DNA from: CAZDCD01 sp964503885 | Lineage (GTDB): Bacteria > Bacteroidota > Bacteroidia > Bacteroidales > UBA10428 | Direction of reading: 5' to 3' | NCBI GenBank assembly: GCA_964503885.1 | Contig: CAZDCD010000004.1 | Coordinates: 1-64,000, forward strand | Length of the DNA stretch: 64,000 nucleotides | Shown here: piece by piece, positions 24,364 to 32,644 of the stretch | Numbering within the stretch: the first letter of the stretch is position 1 | Layout: every line of letters starts with the position of its first letter | Notes under the pieces: generated by a model | What the model saw: only the letters and a program-made list of their open reading frames with translations | Database searches by the model: none | Told to the model about the DNA's origin: nothing | Position numbers and translations under genes: made by a program

Positions 24364-27150
24364 ATGCCAGCATATGCACTGTGGTCTACCCTTGGAAAGA
24401 AGTTAGTGAGCGTATTGCAATTTTCCGATTATTTAAAAGTATTCACAATAGGCTTTTTAGCGATTTCCGGTTGGCCGGTATCCGTCTCCGGAATAACCCC
24501 TGATGTGATGATCACGGAATTCCAGGCTCTAAATTCACAAACTCTTCAGGACGAGGACAGCGATTATTCCGACTGGATTGAAATTTTCAATGCAGGTGCA
24601 GTCGATGTAGATCTGGCAGGCTGGACGCTGACCGATAATGCAGGCAATCCGGACAAATGGAAATTTCCGCAGGTGATCCTGCAGCCAGGTTCATACCTGG
24701 TAGTATTTGCTTCGGGAAAAGACAGGCAGAACCCTGCTCAATGGCTTCATACCAATTTTAAATTATCGGGATCGGGTGAATACCTTGCTCTATACAAACC
24801 TGACGGTATCGCAATAGCCAGTTCTTTCGGGGCGGCTTTTCCCATGCAGTTTGAAGATGTTTCCTTTGGTGTGATTGCCGGTGATACCCTATACCTTGAT
24901 TCTCCAACACCCGGTGCAGCCAATACGGGGAGTGAATTTCTGCCTCCACCAATATTCAGTGTTAAAAGGGGATTCTATGCTTCTCCTTTCCATGTGGAGC
25001 TGAGCACTTCATCTTCCGGAGCAAAAGTGTATTATTCTATTGACGGAAGCGATCCTGACAGCATAAACGGAATGGAATATATATCCCCGGTTTCCGTAAC
25101 CACTACAACAACGTTCAGGGCGGTTGCGGTCAAAAAAGGGTGTACACCTTCAACTTCGGTAACGAATACCTATTTTTTTCTGAGTGATGTACTGCACCAG
25201 CCGGATGATCCTCCCGGTTATCCTTCCCAATGGGGAGAATACTATGAGTTTGCGGGTACATCCACAGCCGATTACGGCATGGACCCTGATATTGTGAACC
25301 ACCCCGATTACAGTGAACTGATGATACCTTCACTGCTGTCAGTTCCCACACTATCGCTGGTAACCGGTATCGATAACCTGTTTTCGCATACCGCCCAGCC
25401 CGACTCAGGCGGCATCTATATATTTACCGGACCATACGGTTCGTTCGGAGATGGCTGGGAAAGGCCGGCTTCGTGTGAATACATATTACCCGGTTCCGAA
25501 ACGGGGTTTCAGGTAAACTGCGGGTTGCTCCTGCAGGGAGGAGCGAGCCGCCAGGCCGAAAAAACACCTAAACATTCATTCAGGCTCGTGTTCAGAAGCA
25601 GTTACGGAACAGGAAAACTGAATTATGCATTATTTGGAGACAGTGCCACAGACCGGTTCAATACCCTGATTTTCCGGGCTGCATACGGCAATTCATGGCG
25701 GCATTTCGACACCAACCAAAGAAACCGTGCCCAGCATATTCGTGATCCCTGGGCCAAAGATACCCGGCTCGAAATGGGATATGCATCAGCACATAATAAA
25801 TTCGCCCATCTTTATATTAATGGAATGTATTGGGGATTGTACAATATTTCAGAACGGATCGACCGTGAATTTATGAAATCCTATTTTGGCGGAAATGAAG
25901 ACGATTATGATGTGGTGAAAGATTACGGCGAACTTGTGGATGGAGAGATCGGAGCCTGGAATTACCTGTGGAGTAGTGTGAATACTAATATTTCGGATAA
26001 TGCAGTATACCAGAGGTTGCTGGGAAGAAATCCCGACGGTACACCAAATCCCGGTTATCCGGCTTATCTCGATGCAGCCAACCTCATCGATTACATGCTG
26101 CTGAATTTTTACGGAGGGAATAATGACTGGGATCATCACAACTGGATAGCCGCCAGAAACAGGACTAATCCCGGTAAGGGATTTCAGTTCTTCTGCTGGG
26201 ACACCGAAAAAATCCTGGAGAACATCAATGAAAACTATGTGGAGGAAAACAACGCCAACCGTCCCAGCGGCATTTTCCGTGCATTGCTCTCGAACCCTGA
26301 GTTCCGGCTGCTGGTAGCCGACCGGATAAATCTTCTTCTGAAGAATAACGGATCGCTGACACCGGGACCGGTGACCGACCGCTGGATGAAAAGAGCGAAT
26401 GAAATCGATAAGGCCATCATTGCAGAATCGGCCAGATGGGGCGATTACCGGAGAGATGTTTATCAATGGAGTTCTGCACCATATGAACTTTACACCAAGA
26501 ACGATCACTGGGATACTGAATTGAAAAGGCTTGTCGATGATTACTTCCCTGCAAGAACGCAGATTGTGCTGAACCAGCTTGCTGCAGCCGGTCTGATGAG
26601 TATGGCAGAAGCTCCGGTATTCAACCGGCAGGGAGGATATGTACCTGAAAATTTCAGGCTGTACATGAATGCTCCGCAGGGTGACATCTATTATACTGTC
26701 GATGGTACCGATCCGCGTTTTGCCGGAGGTGAAGTGTCCGCAACAGCCATGCTGTTTTCCGATTCCCTGCAGGTTACGGATGTGATGCCGGTGAATGCAA
26801 GGGCCAAAGCCGGTATGGAATGGTCAGCGCTTACGGCTGCAATATTCTATAACGAATACTATCATACGGATATTTATGAGGCTGTTACGGCGTTACAAAA
26901 TGTCAGCATATATCCCAATCCGGTATGTGAATTTACTGTCATAAATTTTACGCTCGCGGTGAGCGGAAATGTGGAAATCTCAGTCTATGCCATGGATGGT
27001 ATCAAAATGTCGGAGTTAAATCCGGGCTATCAGCCCGAAGGTGAACATTTTGTTACGTGGCGGCCTGGGGACCTTGTTCCGGGAGTTTATATCCTGAACA
27101 TTAAAAGCGGTAAATCTTTTTCAAATTCTAAAATATTGGTTGTGAAATAG
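24364..27150 (+). CDS. Secreted CotH-family protein with lamin-tail and T9SS sorting domains
   Basis: 928 residues, in order: signal-type hydrophobic segment (about 24-44); lamin-tail domain (about 47-165, VMITEFQALN...DWIEIFNAGAVDVDLAGWTLTD); a chitobiase-like C-terminal Ig module (about 195-268, VYYSIDGSDP); a CotH kinase-like domain (about 320-690, with HLYINGMYWGLYNISERID, then FFCWDTEKI); a second chitobiase-like module (about 755-830, IYYTVDGTDPR); and a type A T9SS domain (VSIYPNPV...). CotH phosphorylates spore-coat proteins in Bacillus; secreted bacterial homologues are mostly uncharacterised. It is convergent with the GH5 gene ten bases away, suggesting a shared glycan-related context. 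Confidence 0.85.
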   Translation: MPAYALWSTLGKKLVSVLQFSDYLKVFTIGFLAISGWPVSVSGITPDVMITEFQALNSQTLQDEDSDYSDWIEIFNAGAVDVDLAGWTLTDNAGNPDKWKFPQVILQPGSYLVVFASGKDRQNPAQWLHTNFKLSGSGEYLALYKPDGIAIASSFGAAFPMQFEDVSFGVIAGDTLYLDSPTPGAANTGSEFLPPPIFSVKRGFYASPFHVELSTSSSGAKVYYSIDGSDPDSINGMEYISPVSVTTTTTFRAVAVKKGCTPSTSVTNTYFFLSDVLHQPDDPPGYPSQWGEYYEFAGTSTADYGMDPDIVNHPDYSELMIPSLLSVPTLSLVTGIDNLFSHTAQPDSGGIYIFTGPYGSFGDGWERPASCEYILPGSETGFQVNCGLLLQGGASRQAEKTPKHSFRLVFRSSYGTGKLNYALFGDSATDRFNTLIFRAAYGNSWRHFDTNQRNRAQHIRDPWAKDTRLEMGYASAHNKFAHLYINGMYWGLYNISERIDREFMKSYFGGNEDDYDVVKDYGELVDGEIGAWNYLWSSVNTNISDNAVYQRLLGRNPDGTPNPGYPAYLDAANLIDYMLLNFYGGNNDWDHHNWIAARNRTNPGKGFQFFCWDTEKILENINENYVEENNANRPSGIFRALLSNPEFRLLVADRINLLLKNNGSLTPGPVTDRWMKRANEIDKAIIAESARWGDYRRDVYQWSSAPYELYTKNDHWDTELKRLVDDYFPARTQIVLNQLAAAGLMSMAEAPVFNRQGGYVPENFRLYMNAPQGDIYYTVDGTDPRFAGGEVSATAMLFSDSLQVTDVMPVNARAKAGMEWSALTAAIFYNEYYHTDIYEAVTALQNVSIYPNPVCEFTVINFTLAVSGNVEISVYAMDGIKMSELNPGYQPEGEHFVTWRPGDLVPGVYILNIKSGKSFSNSKILVVK

Positions 27151-27159
27151 CGTTACTTA

Positions 27160-29103
27160 TCACATCTTGAGCAGTTTTCCGGATGCAACAGTTTTCCTGC
27201 CTGCATAAATTGTGTAAAAATAGACCCCTTTAGTGAGGTAAGAAATATCCAGACACTGTTTTCTTTCAACAAGATTTTCCCGGAATACCGGCATACCAAA
27301 TACCGAATACAATTCAATCACGGCCGGATATTCATCAGCATCATACTGTACTAAAACCGAATTACCTGCCGGATTTGGTACCAGAGTTATCTTTCCAACA
27401 GAGGTAATATTTATGCCGGTAATTATTGCCAGCCGGGAGGTATCCCTAACCATTGCAGTATCCATATCGGTAATATGAATATTGTCAAACCAGAATGTGA
27501 CACCGTCCAGGTCATAGTATTCGGTCACAATCTCGAACCTGTCAACTGCCGACCAGTCATATTCTCCCACTGGACTAAACCATTGACCATCGAACGAACC
27601 CTGTTCGGTAAATTCATCAAGTGGCAGGTAAACATGATGCCACTTTCTGTCCCATTCCGCAATGCTTTCGTTCACCGTATACCGAATTCTCCACGGGTGA
27701 TCATCAGGTTCGCCCGTTTTGGTGTCAAGAAAGCGGACATCAAACTGCTTACCATGTGTATCGCCCCGTACCATAAAATCAAGGGCAAAATTATGTGCCT
27801 GAAGATAGGACAGGTCTTTATCGGGTTTAAAATCGAAACCCAGAAAACCATACTGGTCCGATCCTGTCCATCGTATACAGTAATTCCCGTTGTTTGGGTG
27901 CTGCTGATCATAAAAATCAATGGTTCCGTTAGCCGGATTGTCCGATTCGGTAATTTTCTCTTCGATATAATCGGAATAGACCGGAAACCCAAGAGTATCG
28001 GTGACAACATAGAAAGTATACTGTGGCGGAACATTGAATCCGAGAGCCCGGGCAAGTGCGGTATCGAGATCGTAATTAAACAAATCATTTCCCCCCTGAT
28101 TAAAGATTCCGAATTCCCCGGTATAATCCCACATGGTCCATGCAATGCCGGTATCTGCAATATAGGTTCGGACGGTATCATACCAGTTGATCCTGTCCTG
28201 CCTGGGGCTGTTGGGGATATATACGCCCATTTCGCCACAGAAAACCGGTACGTTACGGGTGTATTTAAAATCCACTGCATAGTCCAGCAGATCCCTGACG
28301 TGCTGGGCTGTTCCATCGGAATAGTAGTTATTGAATGCACTTTGTATCCACGTACTGTTCAGTTCGGAAGGAAATACCGGCATATTTCCTGCCTGATATG
28401 GAAAAGGTACGCCGGAAAGTGGTGTCATGGGTGGATCAGTCCACCCTGCCCCCTGGTGGGTAAATAAAAATGGTTCATAAAAATGAAATGTATAAATCAG
28501 TTTTTCATCGGAATAATCGGGAAGGTAGCTCAGGTGGTCATACCCGTTCCAGTTTGCCGGTCCCACGATGATGGTATGTGTGCTATCCACAGCCCGGATG
28601 GCGTCAATAACATGCTGCTGAATGGTTCCCCATTCCACATCTGAGATACCATGAGGCTCATTCAGTATTTCATAATAAATATAATGCGACTGGTCCTTAT
28701 AGTGCGATGCCATATTGGTCCATACTTTAATCAGGGTATATTCGACCATCGGATCGGTATTTATGGCAGGATCAAAGGTGTGATTATCGATCAGCAGGTG
28801 TATGTTCAACTCATCAGCCCAGTTTACCACCGAGTCGAGAAAACCCAGGAATAGCGGATCGGGTATGAAATCGGGTTCTCCGCTGGTCATGTAATGAAGG
28901 TTTATGGGCAGCCGAATCACATCACAGCCGAGGCTTTTGATGTTAATAAAATCCTGCCGGGTAAATCTGGTAAACTGTATCTGTTTCGGGCCTGAAACCT
29001 GAAACCATTGCGTAAGGTTCACACCCCTGCTGAACGGAATTTGGGACTGTACAAAACACAAAAGTACATGAGGCAGCAGCAGAATGAGAAGCAACTTTTT
29101 CAT
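27160..29103 (-). CDS. Secreted GH5 endoglucanase-type enzyme with carbohydrate-binding-like and T9SS domains
   Basis: 647 residues with a signal peptide (cleavage after QSQ, about residue 21). GH5 (beta/alpha)8 barrel at about 22-350: acid/base Glu149 in YEILNEPHG and nucleophile Glu291 in VFCGEMGV, with DNHTF and TFHFYEP motifs in place. A beta-sandwich (about 385-560), rich in Trp and Tyr, resembles CBM11/CIA30-type binding modules. A type A T9SS domain ends the protein (ITLVPNPAGNSVLVQYD...). The enzyme would cleave internal beta-1,4-glucan or mannan-type bonds on the cell surface or outside. It complements GH9 and GH3 in this region. Confidence 0.92.
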   Translation of the reverse strand: MKKLLLILLLPHVLLCFVQSQIPFSRGVNLTQWFQVSGPKQIQFTRFTRQDFINIKSLGCDVIRLPINLHYMTSGEPDFIPDPLFLGFLDSVVNWADELNIHLLIDNHTFDPAINTDPMVEYTLIKVWTNMASHYKDQSHYIYYEILNEPHGISDVEWGTIQQHVIDAIRAVDSTHTIIVGPANWNGYDHLSYLPDYSDEKLIYTFHFYEPFLFTHQGAGWTDPPMTPLSGVPFPYQAGNMPVFPSELNSTWIQSAFNNYYSDGTAQHVRDLLDYAVDFKYTRNVPVFCGEMGVYIPNSPRQDRINWYDTVRTYIADTGIAWTMWDYTGEFGIFNQGGNDLFNYDLDTALARALGFNVPPQYTFYVVTDTLGFPVYSDYIEEKITESDNPANGTIDFYDQQHPNNGNYCIRWTGSDQYGFLGFDFKPDKDLSYLQAHNFALDFMVRGDTHGKQFDVRFLDTKTGEPDDHPWRIRYTVNESIAEWDRKWHHVYLPLDEFTEQGSFDGQWFSPVGEYDWSAVDRFEIVTEYYDLDGVTFWFDNIHITDMDTAMVRDTSRLAIITGINITSVGKITLVPNPAGNSVLVQYDADEYPAVIELYSVFGMPVFRENLVERKQCLDISYLTKGVYFYTIYAGRKTVASGKLLKM

Positions 29104-29346
29104 TATTCATGGTTGTTAATGGTAACATTAATTGATACGGAAAGCAGTGTTAATATCCCCCCGGCAATGGTATAGCTGCCCGGGTTCAGGTGCTTCTTTC
29201 ACATCCAAAGCTCAAGATACAAAATAATATTTGGATTGAAAAGGGGACATGCAGGCAATTGTGTTAAAATGTGATGCAGGTTAAAGGGAAAGGCCGGGAG
29301 TACTTTTGAAGGCAATTGTGTACAGGGACAATCGGATGGTGGCCAT

Positions 29347-29964
29347 TCAATTGCTTTTATTCTTGTATTTTAAGATTTCATCATAAAGTTCTCGTACCAC
29401 CTTCTGTTCCCTTTCGAGCGCCTTTTTCCTGTATGCATCGTATTCATTCCTTACTTCGGCCAGTGCCTTCTTATGCCTTACAGTGACCGAATTGCTTCGC
29501 CTGAAAAGGAAAGCAAAGATAAGGAGCAAAAAGGTAAGTATCGAAATGACAGTCCACAAGATGGTATTGTAAAGATTTTTACTCATGATGGCCCCAAAAA
29601 ACTGAATGCTGTCTTTTTCACTGTTCACAGCCGACAGGCTCGCATTTTTGGAATCGATGACTGCTGAAAGTGAATCAATACGGGCATTTTTTACTGCTAT
29701 AATGTTCTGGGATGCAGCCAGCGCTTTTCCGGCTTCTTTCAGGGAGTCAAGCACATGCGATTTCAGCCGGTACAACATCCACCGTTTAACCATTTTAAAC
29801 TCTTCGAAGTCGTTCGACTTCTGAAGCACATAATTGAACCTGTTTTCAATGCTGCCATTGTCAAGCGATGGTATCTCATCCTGGGCCTTAAGAGCCGGCA
29901 TACCGGAAATCAACAGGGTTAATATTATAATGAGCTGATATTTTGATCGTTTAAGTTCTTTCAT
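29347..29964 (-). CDS. Membrane protein with coiled coil, unknown function
   Basis: 205 residues. A signal peptide (MKELKRSKYQ then LIIILTLLISGMPALKAQ) is followed by a helical, coiled-coil region (about 60-115, heptads of Leu/Ile in KNARIDSLSAVIDSKNASLS). A transmembrane helix (about 130-157) and a cytosolic basic coiled-coil tail (AEVRNEYDAYRKKALEREQK) end it. I recall such proteins carrying a tRNA methyltransferase label in some annotations, but nothing in the sequence supports that. A structural envelope role is a guess only. Confidence 0.7.
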   Translation of the reverse strand: MKELKRSKYQLIIILTLLISGMPALKAQDEIPSLDNGSIENRFNYVLQKSNDFEEFKMVKRWMLYRLKSHVLDSLKEAGKALAASQNIIAVKNARIDSLSAVIDSKNASLSAVNSEKDSIQFFGAIMSKNLYNTILWTVISILTFLLLIFAFLFRRSNSVTVRHKKALAEVRNEYDAYRKKALEREQKVVRELYDEILKYKNKSN

Positions 29965-30248
29965 AGGAATTATTCCGTTATTAATTGCGAAAAATCAGTC
30001 AGGGTCGCATTAACAAACGACAATGCAATAGTTTTATTGTTGTTTTTTTTAATGTTTATCTGAATTTTATCGGATGAAAAATTATCCGTTACTCGTTTCT
30101 TATGTGTTGTAAATGGCAATCTCCTGTCTGATCTCAAATAAATCATAGTGGTGCATGGGTAAAATTTCCTGCTTTTATTTACATTCTGGTTCAAAAATAC
30201 TAATTTTAGCATGTAAACATAGTTAAACTACCTAATCTAAAAACAATC

Positions 30249-30632
30249 ATGGCAAAAGTTGTTATTTACCTGAGTATTGCCGACAGAAACGGCAAAAATG
30301 TCCTTCATCTGCGCGATACCGGCAGAATATGCGGAGACGGTAAGATTGTCACCGAAGTTTCACGGGGAGATACCATTATCTGGAAACGGGATTCAAATTC
30401 AAACCTGAAAAGCATCACCGCCCTGAGTTTTGCAAAAGCCGGCGAGCTTTTTGACAAAGGCCCTTCAAAAGGATGCTGTTCAAAATGGACAGGTAAAGTT
30501 AGCCAGAATGCAAAGGGTGAATACCCGTACCGCATTGATTACCTGACATGCAGTACACAAAAATCAAGTGCTGCAGCCACTGCCGGAGATGATGAAGAAC
30601 CCCAACCTCCAATAATCAAAGTCAAACCTTAA
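30249..30632 (+). CDS. 127-residue protein, possibly cupredoxin-like fold, operon partner of the TPR kinase
   Basis: No signal peptide. The sequence alternates strands: VVIYLSIAD, NVLHLRD, TEVSRGDTIIWKRDS, GEYPYRIDYLT. 'GDTIIWKRD' and 'GEYPYRI' recall the first and last strands of cupredoxin-like beta sandwiches, but there is no His-Cys-Met copper site; a Cys-Cys pair lies in SKGCCSKW. The acidic, Pro-rich tail (GDDEEPQPPI) is probably disordered. It ends ten bases before the histidine kinase start, so the two are likely co-transcribed and may act together. Function unknown. Confidence 0.65.
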   Translation: MAKVVIYLSIADRNGKNVLHLRDTGRICGDGKIVTEVSRGDTIIWKRDSNSNLKSITALSFAKAGELFDKGPSKGCCSKWTGKVSQNAKGEYPYRIDYLTCSTQKSSAAATAGDDEEPQPPIIKVKP

Positions 30633-30642
30633 AATAAAAGTA

Positions 30643-32544
30643 TTGCCAAGAATTGTAATTTATTACTTAATTGTTGGGGTTGTTTTATCATTCTCAGATG
30701 TCCTGGGGCAAGATCAGCATATTGCCGATAGTCTGATTCAGTTGTATAATGCCCGGAAAAATGGCACAGATTCAATTGATCTTGCGCTTCTTGATAATAT
30801 TGCATATAATCACTCAAATCCCGATTCTGCTCTTTTTTATTCTGAGCTGCTTCTTAAAGAGGCAACAAAACGATCAAAACCGGAATATATTTACAAGGGC
30901 TTGATCCACAAGGGAAATGCATTACGTCTTCAGGGAAAACTGAGCGAAGCAATTAAGGTATTTATATCAAGTATTGAAGAAGCCGAATCGACTGGTAATA
31001 AGAAAGGTATCGGTAGTTCTTATATTACCCTTGGTGATGTATATTTCTATGCAAATGATATTAAGAACTCATTAAGATACTACAACAAAGCAATGTCTAT
31101 ATTTAAAGATTTGAATGACAGCAATTTATTGGCAAATGTGTATTTTAACGCAGGTAGTGAGTACCTTCATATTGGCATGATTGATTCTGCATTAAACTAT
31201 TTTGGGTTCACAACAAAAATATATAAAACATTGGATCATAAATCGGGAATTGCATACAGTATCGGAAATATCGGACTGGCATATTCCAGGCTTAAAAATT
31301 ACGATCAGGCTGAAAAAAACCTGCTAAAAGCCATAAAATTGCTTAAAGAACTGGGCGATATGTATCCGGTTGCTTCATACCAGATAGGTTTGGCCAGAAT
31401 TTATAAAACAGAAGGAAAAATAAAAACCGCCATCGATTATGCACAAAGAAGTTACAATCTTTCCGTAAAGTACGGGTTAACCCAGCAGCTTCGCGATGCT
31501 TGTGAAGAATTGTCTGACCTTTACAGATTAACAGGGAATTATAAAAAGGCTTTCGAATACCAGATCAAATACATTTCCTACCGCGACAGCATCATCAACC
31601 GGGAAAAGATCATGCAAATGGCCGATATGCGCACAGAATTTGAAGTCTCCCAAAAACAGGCTGAAGTAGATCTGCTGAAAAAGAAACGCCAGGCACAGAC
31701 TGTAATCTCGGCAGGACTGGTGCTTGTTATTCTTATGGCCGTTGCACTGGTATTCTTACTTTACAGCAACAACAGACGCAAACAAAAACTGAACAGGCAA
31801 CTCGCGGAACAGAAAGAAGAGCTGGAAACACAGCGTGATCAGCTTACCGAGCTGAACCAAACAAAAGACCGGTTCTTTTCCATCATCTCGCACGATCTGA
31901 GAGGCCCGATCAGCACGCTGCACGGATTCTCGGTTATCCTTAAGGAATGTATTACCAACGGAAATATAGTCACTCTTTCTGAAATGTCAGAAGAGCTGAA
32001 CATTACCATCAACAAGGTGTCGTCGCTGCTCGACAACCTGCTCGACTGGGCATTAAGTCAGCAGGGCAGATTTCCATATTCACCCGAAAAGATCGATCTT
32101 TCCGGACTCATGAATGATGTAGTGATGAATTCTTCACCCATGGCTCTGGCTAAAAACATTAATATTGTAAATGAAGTGCGGAAAGGATTGTTACTTTGGG
32201 CAGACAGAAACAGCCTGATGACCTTGTTCCGGAATCTTCTGAACAACGCCATCAAATTCAGTCATAAGAACAGTTCTGTTGAGATCCGCGCAGGGATATC
32301 GGGGAACGAGGCTGAAATAATTATAGCGGACAACGGTGTAGGTATTCCCGAAGATAAGCATAACGATATTTTTAAACTCAAGGGAGACAAATCCACGTGG
32401 GGAACAGAAAGGGAAAAAGGCGTAGGGCTCGGACTTTCCCTGGCTTATGATTTTGTAACCATGAATAAAGGAACAATTGAAGTGGAGAGTGAAGTGGACA
32501 AAGGCACCACTTTCACCGTTAAAATCCCATTGTACAAGAAATAA
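30643..32544 (+). CDS. Membrane sensor histidine kinase with periplasmic TPR repeats
   Basis: 633 residues starting at TTG 30643, which opens a signal peptide (MPRIVIYYLIVGVVLSF... cleavage near LGQ). About six TPR-like repeats occupy residues 45-330 (for example GSSYITLGDVYFYAND, AYSIGNIGLAYSRLKNY). A transmembrane helix (about 354-374) and coiled coil lead to HisKA with His417 in IISHDLRGP, then HATPase_c with NAIKF (N box), IIADNGVGIP (G1) and GVGLGLSLAYDF (G2). The TPR-TM-kinase layout is common in Bacteroidetes. No response regulator is adjacent, so the partner is unknown. It is translationally close to the 127-residue gene upstream. Confidence 0.92.
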   Translation: MPRIVIYYLIVGVVLSFSDVLGQDQHIADSLIQLYNARKNGTDSIDLALLDNIAYNHSNPDSALFYSELLLKEATKRSKPEYIYKGLIHKGNALRLQGKLSEAIKVFISSIEEAESTGNKKGIGSSYITLGDVYFYANDIKNSLRYYNKAMSIFKDLNDSNLLANVYFNAGSEYLHIGMIDSALNYFGFTTKIYKTLDHKSGIAYSIGNIGLAYSRLKNYDQAEKNLLKAIKLLKELGDMYPVASYQIGLARIYKTEGKIKTAIDYAQRSYNLSVKYGLTQQLRDACEELSDLYRLTGNYKKAFEYQIKYISYRDSIINREKIMQMADMRTEFEVSQKQAEVDLLKKKRQAQTVISAGLVLVILMAVALVFLLYSNNRRKQKLNRQLAEQKEELETQRDQLTELNQTKDRFFSIISHDLRGPISTLHGFSVILKECITNGNIVTLSEMSEELNITINKVSSLLDNLLDWALSQQGRFPYSPEKIDLSGLMNDVVMNSSPMALAKNINIVNEVRKGLLLWADRNSLMTLFRNLLNNAIKFSHKNSSVEIRAGISGNEAEIIIADNGVGIPEDKHNDIFKLKGDKSTWGTEREKGVGLGLSLAYDFVTMNKGTIEVESEVDKGTTFTVKIPLYKK

Positions 32545-32621
32545 AAAGCGGCTGATCCCTGGACTTTTTTCCAATCCTGTTTTTTAGTAAAAAGCAATGA
32601 AGTCTGACTATCAATACTCGG

Positions 32622-32637
32622 GCATGCAATTGCATGC
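32622..32637. repeat. Perfect 16-bp palindrome between convergent genes
   Basis: GCATGCAATTGCATGC is fully self-complementary. It lies between the kinase stop (32544) and the end of the metallopeptidase gene (32645), so a transcriptional role for either strand is possible, but no T-tract follows immediately. Confidence 0.3.
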
Positions 32638-32644
32638 AACGGCA

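Noticed and set aside
27475..28467. 330-codon plus-strand frame antisense to GH5
   Set aside because: Composition is odd (Ile/Pro/Gly-rich without strands or motifs), and the opposite strand encodes a clear GH5 with both catalytic Glu residues.
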